Positions 7,538 to 16,355 of a stretch of 64,000 nucleotides of DNA are shown in pieces. Made by a program: the position numbers and the translations under genes. The notes below the pieces were generated by a model. It saw only the letters and a list, made by a program, of their open reading frames with translations, did not search any database and had not been told where the DNA came from. Origin of the DNA: CAKUFA01 sp963646285 (GTDB taxonomy: Bacteria; Bacillota; Clostridia; Christensenellales; Aristaeellaceae); contig CAVIWF010000002.1 of the NCBI GenBank assembly GCA_963646285.1, forward strand, positions 1 through 64,000, written 5' to 3'. How positions within the stretch are numbered: the first letter of the stretch is position 1; each line of letters starts with the position of its first letter.

Positions 7538-7589
7538 CTTGTCGGATGCTGAACTGCATGAACCGACAAGACAGAGGCGGAATCCTCTG
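7538..7589 (+). other. Two extra hairpins in the nucleotidase intergenic region
   Basis: CTTGTCGG (7538-7545) pairs perfectly with 7563-7570, and CAGAGG (7572-7577) with 7584-7589. They precede the terminator at 7625. The rest of this 311-base gap holds only that terminator and the promoter at 7736; no gene is visible. Confidence 0.5.
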
Positions 7590-7624
7590 CTTCATGGCGC
7601 ATCTGACAAAATGAAAACCAAATC

Positions 7625-7657
7625 AGCAGGGCTTGCGAAAGCAGGCTCTGCTTTTTT
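7625..7657 (+). terminator. Terminator between the nucleotidase paralogues
   Basis: AGCAGGGCTTGC, loop, GCAGGCTCTGCT followed by six T residues. Confidence 0.7.
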
Positions 7658-7735
7658 GCAAAAGAAGTCATGGATTCACAAACGGATGAAAAGGTAAAAA
7701 ACAAGAAAAATGTTCCGAAAAAGTGCCGCTTCTAC

Positions 7736-7764
7736 TTGTTTTTCCTCTATGCATCCTGTATAAT
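7736..7764 (+). promoter_or_regulatory. Promoter of the second nucleotidase gene
   Basis: TTGTTT (7736-7741), a 17-base spacer and TATAAT (7759-7764) lie 51 bases before the start codon. Confidence 0.7.
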
Positions 7765-7815
7765 AAAGGAAGGATACCCATTCCCTTTTCATGCGACAAA
7801 AGGAGGATACGGAAG

Positions 7816-9489
7816 ATGAAGAAACTGCTCGGTCTCCTGTTGGCACTGGCGATGCTGCTGGGCTGCTTCTCTGCGGTGGCAGAAGATGCAGCACCTGCAC
7901 TGACCAAGGATCTGGTTATTCTTTTCACCAGCGACGTGCACTGCGGCGTTGACCAAGGCTTTGGCTATGCCGGTCTGTATGCTGTAAAGCAGCAGATGGA
8001 AAAGAGCTACAACGTCATTCTGGTGGACGATGGCGACTCCATCCAGGGCGAGCCTGTGGGTACCGTGACCAAGGGCGAGGCAATCATCGATATGATGAAT
8101 GTTGTGGGCTACGACGTGGCCATCCCCGGCAATCATGAATTCGATTACGGCATGGACAACTTCCTGAGCCTGACGAAGCAGGCTAACTTCCCCTACATCA
8201 GCGCCAACTTCACCTACAAGGATGAGCTGGTGTTCCCTGCTTACGTCATCAAGGAAGTGGAAGGACTGAAGGTTGCCTTTGTTGGCATCACCACCCCTGA
8301 ATCCATTACCAAGTCTACCCCGAAGTACTTCCAGGATGAAAACGGCAACTACGTGTATGGCTTCATGGAAGACAGCACCGGCGAAAAGCTCTATGCCGGT
8401 GTACAGAGTGCTGTAGATGCTGCCCGTGCCGAAGGCGCTGACTATGTTATCGCCATCGCTCACCTGGGAAATGAAGCAACCTCCTCTCCCTACACCTATG
8501 CTGATGTGCTGGGCAACACTACCGGCATTGATGCCATGGTGGATGGTCACAGCCATGACACCGATCAGCTGGTAATGAAGAACAAGGACGGGGAAGACGT
8601 GATTCGTGCTGCCTGCGGCACCAAGCTGGAAGGCATCGGCTACGTGACCATCTCCGCTAAGGACGGCTCCCTGTCCTATGGCCTGTACACTTGGCACAAC
8701 AGCATTTCTGCTCCTGAACTGCTGGGCATCGAGAACGATGGCGCTCTGGCTGTATCTGCTGCAACCGATGAGCTGAATGCAAAGCTTGCCACGGTGGTTG
8801 CCAAGACGGCTGTGGATCTGACCATCACCGATCCGACCGCTAAGGACGAAAATGGCACGGCTATCCGCATCATCCGCAATGCTGAAACCAACCTGGGCGA
8901 CCTGTGCGCTGATGCTTACAAGGATCAGTCCGGTGCTGACATTGCCTTCGTGAATGGCGGCGGCATCCGTGTGTCCATCGCAGCAGGCGACATTACCCTG
9001 AACGACATCCTGAAGGTTCACCCCTTCGGTAATGAAATGTGCGTCATCGAAGTGACCGGTCAGCAGGTGCTGGATGCACTGGAGTTTGGCGCTCGCAATA
9101 CTCCCGGTGAGTGCGGCGGCTTCCTCCAGGTGGCTGGCCTGACCTACGAAATCCACACCTACATTGAATCCTCCTGCACCACGGACGACAAGGGCATGTT
9201 CACCGGCGTTACCGGCGAATATCGTGTCAAGAACGTGAAGGTTGCCGGAGAAGATCTGGACCTGACCAAGACCTACACCCTGGCCAGCCATAACTACATG
9301 CTGCTGGACAGCGGCGATGGTATGTCCATGTTTGCCGGCAGCAATGTGCTGCAGAAGAGCGTTAAGCTGGACAACCAGGTGCTGATGGACTACATTGTGG
9401 ATACCCTGGGCGGCGTTGTAGGCGAAGCATATGCTGATCCCTACGGCCAGGGACGCATTGTGGCTGTGCCCGAAGCTCCTGCCAACTAA
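7816..9489 (+). CDS. Exported 5'-nucleotidase / UshA-type metallophosphatase, copy 2
   Basis: It is a 557-residue paralogue of the preceding gene, equal in length and with the same motifs (FTSDVHCG, DDGDSIQG, GNHEFDYG, DGHSHD, NGGGIR). The signal peptide contains MLLGC, so it may be a lipoprotein, although an AVA-ED type I cleavage site also fits; copy 1 lacks this cysteine context. The start is fixed by AGGAGG at 7801. Alanine, valine and glycine codons more often end in T than in copy 1, suggesting higher expression. A strong terminator follows. Why two near-equal enzymes are kept is not evident; differing anchoring (lipid versus soluble) is a possible reason. Confidence 0.9.
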   Translation: MKKLLGLLLALAMLLGCFSAVAEDAAPALTKDLVILFTSDVHCGVDQGFGYAGLYAVKQQMEKSYNVILVDDGDSIQGEPVGTVTKGEAIIDMMNVVGYDVAIPGNHEFDYGMDNFLSLTKQANFPYISANFTYKDELVFPAYVIKEVEGLKVAFVGITTPESITKSTPKYFQDENGNYVYGFMEDSTGEKLYAGVQSAVDAARAEGADYVIAIAHLGNEATSSPYTYADVLGNTTGIDAMVDGHSHDTDQLVMKNKDGEDVIRAACGTKLEGIGYVTISAKDGSLSYGLYTWHNSISAPELLGIENDGALAVSAATDELNAKLATVVAKTAVDLTITDPTAKDENGTAIRIIRNAETNLGDLCADAYKDQSGADIAFVNGGGIRVSIAAGDITLNDILKVHPFGNEMCVIEVTGQQVLDALEFGARNTPGECGGFLQVAGLTYEIHTYIESSCTTDDKGMFTGVTGEYRVKNVKVAGEDLDLTKTYTLASHNYMLLDSGDGMSMFAGSNVLQKSVKLDNQVLMDYIVDTLGGVVGEAYADPYGQGRIVAVPEAPAN

Positions 9490-9506
9490 GTTTTCTCACT
9501 CGTTCC

Positions 9507-9540
9507 ATCCCGTGCGCAGTCATGCGCACGGGATTTTTAT
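9507..9540 (+). terminator. Strong terminator after nucleotidase copy 2
   Basis: A perfect 12-bp stem (9507-9518 with 9523-9534, GTCA loop) is followed by a T-run. Confidence 0.9.
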
Positions 9541-9596
9541 ATGGATAATGGTTGTAAAGTTTGTGCTGAAAGTGATGCTTTTTTTCCATCTCACTC

Positions 9597-9625
9597 TTGC
9601 CACACGGCAGGGAAAGGAGTACAAT
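9597..9625 (+). promoter_or_regulatory. lplD promoter
   Basis: TTGCCA (9597-9602), a 17-base spacer and TACAAT (9620-9625) lie 53 bases upstream of the start codon. Confidence 0.65.
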
Positions 9626-9678
9626 AGGCACAGAAGTATCGGTCACTTGTGACCTGTGTATGAAAGGAAGGAGTTTAT

Positions 9679-11070
9679 ATGCAGTATCAGGACGGTAAGG
9701 CCATCGATTTGAAGGTTGCCTACATCGGCGGCGGCTCTCGCGGCTGGGCGTGGGGATTTATGACGGACTTGGCCATGGATACCGGCATGGAAGGCACGGT
9801 TCGCCTGTATGATATTGACCGTGATGCAGCTGAAAAGAACCGTATCATCGGTGAAAAAACCGCAAACCATGAAAAGGCCGTAAGCCACTGGAAGTACGAG
9901 GTCTCCGACAGCCTGCAGGAAGCACTGACGGGCGTTGACTTTGTGGTCATTTCCATTCTGCCCGGCACCTTCGAGGAAATGAAGAGTGACGTGCACGCTC
10001 CTGAGCGTGTAGGCGTGTATCAGTCCGTAGGCGACACGGTGGGACCGGGCGGATTGATGCGGGCCATGCGCACCATTCCCATGTTTGTGGAGATTGCTCA
10101 GGCCATCAAGACCTATGCGCCCAAGGCATGGGTGATTAACTACACCAACCCCATGACCCTGTGCATGGCAACCCTCTACGACGTGTTCCCGGAAATCAAG
10201 GCCTTTGGCTGCTGCCACGAAGTGTTCGGCACCCAGAAGCTGCTGGCCGCCATGCTGGAGGATATGTGCGATATCAAGGATGTGCCTCGGCAGGACATTC
10301 GTGTTACCGTGCAGGGCGTGAACCACTTCACCTGGTTCTCCACCGCTTCCTATCAGGGCATGGATTTGTTCCCGCTGTATCGCACGTTCTGCGAAAAGTA
10401 TCGGGAAACCGGCTTTACCAAGGGCAAGGATGCCAACTGGATGAACGACTTCTTCCAGTGCTCCCATAAGGTGAAGTTTGACCTGTTCCTCCGCTATGGC
10501 AAGATTGCTGCTGCAGGCGACCGTCATCTGGCAGAGTTTATGCCCCCCTGGTATCTGAAGGATCCGGAAACGGTGAAGAGCTGGGGCTTCGGCCTGACGC
10601 CGGTCAGCTGGCGGCTGGAAGACCTGGATCGCCGACTTGCCCGCCGTGCACGGCTGCTCAGCGGTGAGGAAGACATTGAGTTCAAGGCCACCGGTGAGGA
10701 AGGCCACCTGATGATGAAGGCACTGCTGGGCTTGGGGGATATGGTGACGAACGTGAATATCCCCAACCGGGGTCAGATTCCGAATCTGCCCTTGGGTGCT
10801 GTGGTGGAAACCAACGCTCTCTTCCGTCGGGATCAGATTTCTCCTGTGTTCGCAGGGGCCATGGACAGCGACATTCTGGCACTGACCATGCGCCATGTGA
10901 CGGATCAGCAGATGATCCTCCGTGCAGCCCAGACCTGCGACCGGAAGCTGGCTTTCGCCGCCTTCATGAACGATCCGCAGATGGGCAAGGTGGATGTGAA
11001 CGATGCCCAGCCCCTGTTTGATGACATGCTCCTGGCACAGAAGAAGTACCTGCCCAAGGAATGGTGGTAA
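9679..11070 (+). CDS. lplD: Alpha-galacturonidase, glycoside hydrolase family 4 (LplD-like)
   Basis: The 463-residue protein has the NAD-binding GGGSRGWA motif, the family-4 metal-site segment GCCHEVFGTQ with its conserved Cys, GVNHFTW, INYTNPM and AGDRHLAEF. Length and these strings match the LplD type closely, which uses NAD and Mn for a redox-assisted cleavage of alpha-galacturonides such as digalacturonate from pectin. It probably acts in the cytoplasm, as there is no signal peptide. It is monocistronic, with its own promoter and terminator. The matching galacturonate pathway genes lie 42 kb away in this window (uxaBA, kduID, uxaC). No uxa-type operator was noticed at its promoter. Confidence 0.85.
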   Translation: MQYQDGKAIDLKVAYIGGGSRGWAWGFMTDLAMDTGMEGTVRLYDIDRDAAEKNRIIGEKTANHEKAVSHWKYEVSDSLQEALTGVDFVVISILPGTFEEMKSDVHAPERVGVYQSVGDTVGPGGLMRAMRTIPMFVEIAQAIKTYAPKAWVINYTNPMTLCMATLYDVFPEIKAFGCCHEVFGTQKLLAAMLEDMCDIKDVPRQDIRVTVQGVNHFTWFSTASYQGMDLFPLYRTFCEKYRETGFTKGKDANWMNDFFQCSHKVKFDLFLRYGKIAAAGDRHLAEFMPPWYLKDPETVKSWGFGLTPVSWRLEDLDRRLARRARLLSGEEDIEFKATGEEGHLMMKALLGLGDMVTNVNIPNRGQIPNLPLGAVVETNALFRRDQISPVFAGAMDSDILALTMRHVTDQQMILRAAQTCDRKLAFAAFMNDPQMGKVDVNDAQPLFDDMLLAQKKYLPKEWW

Positions 11071-11090
11071 TGCCTAAAGCCTAAAGAAAA

Positions 11091-11126
11091 AGCCGCAGCG
11101 GCCAGTAGTCGCTGCGGCTCCTTTTG
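11091..11126. terminator. Bidirectional terminator between lplD and the aldo/keto reductase gene
   Basis: AGCCGCAGCG (11091-11100) pairs with 11110-11119. It has A-rich sequence on the left and CTTTT on the right, so it can serve both convergent genes. Confidence 0.75.
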
Positions 11127-11136
11127 TATGTGCTTG

Positions 11137-12258
11137 TCAGTTACTGCATTCTGCATGGATTTCCGCCAAATAGCGGGTGATGGGCAAATGCTGGGGACAG
11201 GCAGCCTCACACTTGCGGCACTTGACGCACCGGGATGCGTCTCCCTGCTCTTCCACAATCTTGGCATACTCCACAGCAAAGTCGTCCTTTTCACGGAGCT
11301 TCTTGCCATCATAGCCCTGGAAGATTTGCGGAATCTTCACGCCCCGGGGGCAGGGCTGGCAGTAGCGGCAGCCTGTGCACCGGGTTTTTGTGCGGCGCAT
11401 GTAAGTTTCCTTCACCTGGGCATAAAGCGCCTCCTCGACTTCCGTCAGGGGCTCCCGCAGGGCGGCATTGAAAATGCGGATGTTATCCTCCACCTGCGCC
11501 ATGGTGCTCATGCCGGAAAGAATGGTAACCACCTCGGGCATGGTATACAGGAAGCGGAAGGCCCACTCCACGGCAGAACGCTTGATGGGGAAGGCGTCGT
11601 ACAGGGCCTGCACATCCGCAGGGGGAGCTGCCAGAAGACCGCCCCGGAGGGGCTCCATAATGACCACGCCTGTGCCCTTTTGACCGGCGGCATGGATGCC
11701 GTTCAGGGTAGCCTGAGCGTCACCGTCCAGAATGTTCATCTGCACCTGGGCCAGCTTCCAGTCGTAGTCGTTCAGGATGTTCAGGAAAGTGTCTGCATTA
11801 TCGTGGAAGGAAAAGCCGGGATAGCGAATCTTCCCCTGTGCCACGGCTTTTTCAAGGAAGGACTGATAGTCCATGGAACGGATGGTATTAAACCGTTCCT
11901 CGCTCATGGCATGCATCAGGTAAAAATCCACATGATCCACGTCCAGCTTGGTCAGCTGCTCATCCAGGGTTCGGGGCATGTCTTCAGCGGTTTTCAGCTT
12001 CCAAATAGGCAGCTTGGTGGTCAGAATCACCTTGTCACGATAGCCGTCCTTCAGTGCTTTGCCTACCACGATTTCGCTTTCGCCGCCGTGGTAGGGATAG
12101 GCCGTGTCGATGTATCGCACACCGTGATCAATGGCATAGCGAATCATCCGAATGGCTTCTGTCTCGTCAATGCGGCCGCCTGCAACAGGCAGACGCATGC
12201 AGCCAAAGCCAAGGCCGGAGGAAGAAAGCTGGATGCCGGGGAAAGTGGTTTGCAGCAT
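11137..12258 (-). CDS. Aldo/keto reductase with C-terminal [4Fe-4S] ferredoxin-like domain
   Basis: The 373-residue protein has an N-terminal TIM-barrel aldo/keto reductase fold (GFGCMRLP, DTAYPYHGGE, catalytic Tyr in AYPYH, LMHAMSE). It ends in two ferredoxin-type cysteine clusters, CTGCRYCQPCP and CVKCRKCEAACP. Fused reductases of this kind are common in anaerobic Clostridia, but their substrates are mostly unassigned. The ATG at 12258 follows AGAAGGGAC; an upstream in-frame ATG has no ribosome site. It is followed by the HAD gene upstream on the same strand (31-base gap), suggesting a two-gene transcript. Substrate unknown. Confidence 0.85.
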   Translation of the reverse strand: MLQTTFPGIQLSSSGLGFGCMRLPVAGGRIDETEAIRMIRYAIDHGVRYIDTAYPYHGGESEIVVGKALKDGYRDKVILTTKLPIWKLKTAEDMPRTLDEQLTKLDVDHVDFYLMHAMSEERFNTIRSMDYQSFLEKAVAQGKIRYPGFSFHDNADTFLNILNDYDWKLAQVQMNILDGDAQATLNGIHAAGQKGTGVVIMEPLRGGLLAAPPADVQALYDAFPIKRSAVEWAFRFLYTMPEVVTILSGMSTMAQVEDNIRIFNAALREPLTEVEEALYAQVKETYMRRTKTRCTGCRYCQPCPRGVKIPQIFQGYDGKKLREKDDFAVEYAKIVEEQGDASRCVKCRKCEAACPQHLPITRYLAEIHAECSN

Positions 12259-12289
12259 AATCGTCCCTTCTTTCATTGCAAAAGAATCA

Positions 12290-13090
12290 TTACAGGTAAG
12301 GAATCATATCGGAAAGCCGGCCGAAAATCAGGTCAGGCTTCACATCAGAAACTTTGACGTCCTCCATGGTAGCTTCGCCGGAGAGAACAAGAATCCCAGT
12401 CATGCCGTGATGAACGCCAGTTGCCACATCCGTATACAGGCGATCACCTACCATGGCCATTTCCTGCTTCTGGAACCCTGTGCGCCGGAGGGCTTCCTGC
12501 ACAATGCCTTTATAAGGCTTGCCCAGAATGATGTCTGCCTTTCGGCCGGTGCTGGCTTCGATGAAGGCCATAATGGCGCCCATGTCCGGGATGAAGCCGG
12601 TTTCCGTGGGGCAGTTAAAGTCCGGGTGGGTGGCAATGTAGGGCTTTCCTGCACGGATGAAATCGCACACCTTGCACATCTTAGCATAGTCCAGGGTGGT
12701 ATCGAAGGCAACCAGCACATAATCAGGGTCTTTCTCGGTGAATCGAAGCCCCATTTCTTCCAGTTCTTCACGAAGCATGGGATTGCCCAGCAAGTAGCCC
12801 TGCCCATGGGGATAGCGATCCATGCAGTAATGGGCGGCGGCGTGTCCGGAGCTGATCACATCCTGATAGCGGGGATCTACCCCCGTGCGCTGAAGCTTGT
12901 CCTTGTACACCTTGGCAGACTTGCTGGAATTGTTGGTGAGAAAACGGGCGGTGCGTCCTGTGCGCTCCAAGGCGGATAAAAAGTCCAGGGAACCCTCAAT
13001 CAGCTGATTCCCCAGGTAAAAGGTGCCGTCCATATCCAGCAGAAAGCAGCGGATGGGTTTCAGCTTCTCCCGGATGTCTTCATCGTTCAT
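12290..13090 (-). CDS. HAD-IIA family phosphatase (NagD-like)
   Basis: The 266-residue protein carries the four HAD motifs: DMDGTFYLGN near residue 20, FLTNNSS, GKPYKGI and VGDRLYTDV. The large C2-type cap and the TNNSS motif place it with NagD/phosphoglycolate or 4-nitrophenyl phosphatase-like enzymes, which clear sugar phosphates such as 2-phosphoglycolate or glycerol phosphates. The ATG at 13090 is preferred over GTG 13099, which overlaps the AAGGGGTG ribosome site. It is upstream of, and probably co-transcribed with, the aldo/keto reductase. The physiological substrate cannot be told from sequence. Confidence 0.85.
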   Translation of the reverse strand: MNDEDIREKLKPIRCFLLDMDGTFYLGNQLIEGSLDFLSALERTGRTARFLTNNSSKSAKVYKDKLQRTGVDPRYQDVISSGHAAAHYCMDRYPHGQGYLLGNPMLREELEEMGLRFTEKDPDYVLVAFDTTLDYAKMCKVCDFIRAGKPYIATHPDFNCPTETGFIPDMGAIMAFIEASTGRKADIILGKPYKGIVQEALRRTGFQKQEMAMVGDRLYTDVATGVHHGMTGILVLSGEATMEDVKVSDVKPDLIFGRLSDMIPYL

Positions 13091-13202
13091 GGGATTCACC
13101 CCTTGACTGTATTGTGCATGATTCTATGCCGATTATAGCATAGGAGAACGGAAAAATGCAATGTAAATACATGAATTTACAGCCTCCTTCCTTCCGGCGC
13201 AC

Positions 13203-13230
13203 TTGACAGATGGGGGAGGCAAGGTATAAT
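13203..13230 (+). promoter_or_regulatory. ilvE promoter
   Basis: TTGACA (13203-13208), a 16-base spacer and TATAAT (13225-13230) precede the gene by 64 bases. The leader is too short for a T-box riboswitch. Confidence 0.8.
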
Positions 13231-13294
13231 AGAAGGACACCATTCCCTTTTATGGCGGAATGGACGAAATCATTGGGTTGTGGAGGGGATTGCT

Positions 13295-14362
13295 ATGGCA
13301 GAGATCAAAGTAACGCTGACTGCCCATCCGAAGCAGAAACCTCAGGATGAGAGTAAGCTGGGTTTTGGTACGATTTTTACGGATCATATGTTCCTTATGG
13401 ATTATGAAGAAGGCAAGGGCTGGTATGATCCCCGTGTGGTACCCTATGGGGACTTTGCCATGGATCCTGCGGCAGTTGTCTTCCATTATGGTCAGGCCAT
13501 TTTTGAAGGCACCAAGTGCTACCGCCGTGCAGACGGCGGGCTGCAGCTGTTCCGGCCGGAAGCCAACATTGCCCGTATGTGCAACAGTGCTGCCCGTATG
13601 TGCATGCCTGAGCTGGATCGGGAGCTGGCACTGGAAGGCTTGAAGAAGCTGGTGGAAATTGACGGAGACTGGGTGCCTCATCAGGAGGGAACCAGCCTGT
13701 ACATCCGTCCCACCATGATTGCAACGGATGCAAAGCTGGGCGTGCATGCATCCCAGCATTATCTGTTCTACATCATCCTCAGCCCTGTAGGTGCCTATTA
13801 TGCAGAAGGCTTGAAGCCTGTTGGCATCTATGTGGAAGATCAGTACGTGCGTGCTGTGCGTGGCGGTGTAGGCTTCACCAAGTGCGCCGGCAACTATGCA
13901 GCTTCCATCCTGGCTGGTGAAATTGCCGAGAAGAAGGGCTATGCCCAGGTACTGTGGCTGGACGGCGTGGAGCAGAAGTACGTGGAAGAAGTCGGCTCCA
14001 TGAACATGATGTTCGCCTATGGCAACAAGATTGTGACCCCTGCTCTGAATGGCTCCATTCTGCCCGGCATCACCCGTGACAGCGTGCTGACCATTGCCAA
14101 GCAGCTGGGCTATGAAGTGGAAGAAAAGCGTCTGGCCATTGCGGATATTTTTGCAGACGCAAAGAGCGGCAAGCTGACCGAAGCCTTCGGCACCGGCACG
14201 GCGGCCGTCATTTCTCCCGTAGGGGAACTGTGCATGGACGATGAAAAGCTGACCATTGGGGATGGCAACATCGGCCCTGTGGCACAGAAGCTGTATGATA
14301 CCCTGACCGGCATTCAGTACGGCAAGCTGCCGGATGATAACGGCTGGGTGACCAAGCTCTGA
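13295..14362 (+). CDS. ilvE: Branched-chain amino acid aminotransferase
   Basis: The 355-residue protein is a fold-type IV PLP enzyme of the large (type II) BCAT subgroup: YGQAIFEGTKCYR near residue 65, the PLP lysine in GFTKCAGNYAAS, and GTGTAAVISPVG near the C-terminus. It transfers amino groups between glutamate and the keto acids of leucine, isoleucine and valine. The start at ATG 13295 follows GGAGGGG; the in-frame GTG at 13280 overlaps that site. A hypothetical gene follows 66 bases downstream with no evident terminator. Confidence 0.93.
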   Translation: MAEIKVTLTAHPKQKPQDESKLGFGTIFTDHMFLMDYEEGKGWYDPRVVPYGDFAMDPAAVVFHYGQAIFEGTKCYRRADGGLQLFRPEANIARMCNSAARMCMPELDRELALEGLKKLVEIDGDWVPHQEGTSLYIRPTMIATDAKLGVHASQHYLFYIILSPVGAYYAEGLKPVGIYVEDQYVRAVRGGVGFTKCAGNYAASILAGEIAEKKGYAQVLWLDGVEQKYVEEVGSMNMMFAYGNKIVTPALNGSILPGITRDSVLTIAKQLGYEVEEKRLAIADIFADAKSGKLTEAFGTGTAAVISPVGELCMDDEKLTIGDGNIGPVAQKLYDTLTGIQYGKLPDDNGWVTKL

Positions 14363-14428
14363 CCACCCCGGGGAGGGCAGCAGAGCGTGGCAATGGTGTG
14401 CATTGGCTGCCGGAACTGAGGAGGATTC

Positions 14429-15475
14429 ATGCTGCGAGAAAATAATGCTCAGTCACTGCATTGGACGGACAAGACCATGAGTGTCATGCGAGAGAGGCAA
14501 ATGGAGGCTTGCGAAAGCCGGCTGTCTGACTATCCCTCCTATGATCTGTTCGAAGGCTGCGATGATGAGCATGCTGAGGAATTGTGGGCACTGAGCTTTT
14601 ACGCCCAGGAGCAACCCTTGCAGACCTGCCTGCATGACGTGAAAACCATGCAGGCACAGGTGCTGCAGCAGCTCCGGGAAGAAGCTGACCTCCTGTCCTG
14701 GCGGGAGCATCAGCTTGTGGAGCGGCTGATTGTGCACCACGGAGAAATCGAGCTCCTTGACTCTACAGACGGGGAGCCTGCGGAATCTTTGGTAAAAAGG
14801 CTGTGGTGCCATCTCAGGTGGCAGGGAGAGGATCAGCTTTTCCTGTGCCTGCCGCAGCAGTTGACGGCTCTGCTGGGCAACATTTTTGCCGAGCCGGAAC
14901 ATGATGCAGTGCGTGAACGGCTGATCCGCTGCGAGGCTGTGATTCGTGGCATGCTGTACATGGATGGCTTCATGGATGTCCAGGAGCCGATGCAGCACCT
15001 GCTGCAGGACGTGGTGGAATCAGACACGGCACTGTACCAGCAGCTGAGCAGACGGTTTCTGCGGGTCAGCTTCGATTACACCTATGATGAACAGGGAGAA
15101 ATGATTCTGATTCATCCGGGGCTGGCAGAGCCGGAGCAGGTGAAGAAGTCCCTCTTTGTGCGCACAAGCGACGCATTGCAGGTGGATCAAATGACCGTGG
15201 TGGGCGCCATGGCAGGGCTGCTCCCTCAGGAAATGCCTCTGTATTTCCAGCTGCTGGGGCTCCTGCATGGCGCTGTTCGGCCGGAAATGACGGAAGAAGA
15301 AGCGGCGGAAGACCTGCGTATGCTGGCAAAGCAAAGCGTAGGCCTGTCGGAAATGAATGAAGTGCTGGCATCCATGCTGATGGTGCAGCCAACCAAGGAA
15401 ATGTTGGCATGCGTGGAGGCAGTGCAGCAGCAAACCCCCAGATGGTGCGGCATGACGACCGCAGTGGTGCAGTAA
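14429..15475 (+). CDS. Hypothetical protein, 348 residues, soluble
   Basis: I do not recognise this family. The protein is hydrophilic, rich in Glu, Gln and Leu, probably mostly helical, and has no signal peptide, membrane segment or metal motif. The ribosome site GAGGAGG is clear. Its stop codon TAA is directly followed by the ATG of the RluA gene (TAAATG), so the two are very likely translationally coupled. Neighbours (ilvE upstream; RluA, HAD phosphatase and PlsC downstream) do not fix a role. Confidence 0.75.
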   Translation: MLRENNAQSLHWTDKTMSVMRERQMEACESRLSDYPSYDLFEGCDDEHAEELWALSFYAQEQPLQTCLHDVKTMQAQVLQQLREEADLLSWREHQLVERLIVHHGEIELLDSTDGEPAESLVKRLWCHLRWQGEDQLFLCLPQQLTALLGNIFAEPEHDAVRERLIRCEAVIRGMLYMDGFMDVQEPMQHLLQDVVESDTALYQQLSRRFLRVSFDYTYDEQGEMILIHPGLAEPEQVKKSLFVRTSDALQVDQMTVVGAMAGLLPQEMPLYFQLLGLLHGAVRPEMTEEEAAEDLRMLAKQSVGLSEMNEVLASMLMVQPTKEMLACVEAVQQQTPRWCGMTTAVVQ

Positions 15476-16342
15476 ATGGCATGCTATGAATTTAAGGTTG
15501 ATCAAGCGGCGGAAGGGCAGCGCATTGACGCCTGCCTCCGCCGCTTTTTGCCGGAATTGCCGGCAACGGTGTGGCAGCAAAGCTTCCGCCGAAGAGATGT
15601 GAAGCTGAACGGCACCCGTGTGAAGCAGGATAAACGGGTCACAGCAGGGGACGTGGTGCAGGTATACTGTATGGAGCAGGATACCTGTGCCATTGACGTG
15701 GTTTACGAAGATGAGGATGTGCTGCTGATTAACAAGCGTGCAGGCATCAGCGTGGAGTCGGATGACAAGGGGGGCGTCAGCCTGACAGAGCTTGCCCTTC
15801 GCCACGTGCGTCAGCAGGATGCCGGAGCACTGCCGCCTGTGCCTTGCCACCGGCTGGATAACCAAACCTGCGGCTTGATTCTGTTTGCGAAAAATCCGAA
15901 AGCAGAGGAAATTCTCGGCCGGGTTTTCCGGGAACGCACCTTGGATAAGCGGTATCAGTGTCTGGTGCGTGGGCAGATGAAGCCCCCAAAAGCTACCTGC
16001 CGTGCCTATCTGCTGAAGGATGCCTCAGCGGCACGGGTCACCGTGGCGGATCATCCCATGTCCGGGGCAAAGCCTATCGTTACCGCCTATGAAACCATGG
16101 AGCCGGGACCCATCAGCAGATTGATGGTGCACCTGGTAACAGGGCGCACGCATCAGATTCGTGCCCACCTGGCTGCCTTGGGGCATCCCCTTTTGGGGGA
16201 CGATGTGTATGGCGACCGAGCCTTTAACCGTGCCCAGAAAACCCGGCGGCTGATGCTTTGCGCCTATCGGCTGACCCTGGATACCCATGGGGAATTACCG
16301 GCGCTTGATGGGCGAGTTTTTGAAATCCCCTGTCCCTTTTGA
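15476..16342 (+). CDS. RluA-family pseudouridine synthase
   Basis: The 288-residue protein has an N-terminal S4-type RNA-binding region (residues ~1-70) and a catalytic domain with HRLDNQTCG, in which the Asp is the nucleophile. VTGRTHQIRAHL and LLGDDVYG complete the family pattern. RluA-type enzymes isomerise uridines in 23S rRNA or tRNA; the specific site cannot be assigned. The ATG directly follows the previous stop and lacks its own clear ribosome site, suggesting coupled translation. The following HAD gene's ribosome site overlaps this gene's stop. Confidence 0.9.
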   Translation: MACYEFKVDQAAEGQRIDACLRRFLPELPATVWQQSFRRRDVKLNGTRVKQDKRVTAGDVVQVYCMEQDTCAIDVVYEDEDVLLINKRAGISVESDDKGGVSLTELALRHVRQQDAGALPPVPCHRLDNQTCGLILFAKNPKAEEILGRVFRERTLDKRYQCLVRGQMKPPKATCRAYLLKDASAARVTVADHPMSGAKPIVTAYETMEPGPISRLMVHLVTGRTHQIRAHLAALGHPLLGDDVYGDRAFNRAQKTRRLMLCAYRLTLDTHGELPALDGRVFEIPCPF

Positions 16343-16355
16343 GAGGAGTGAAACG

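Noticed and set aside
13231..13294. T-box riboswitch before ilvE
   Set aside because: The leader is only about 60 bases and lacks the T-box sequence.
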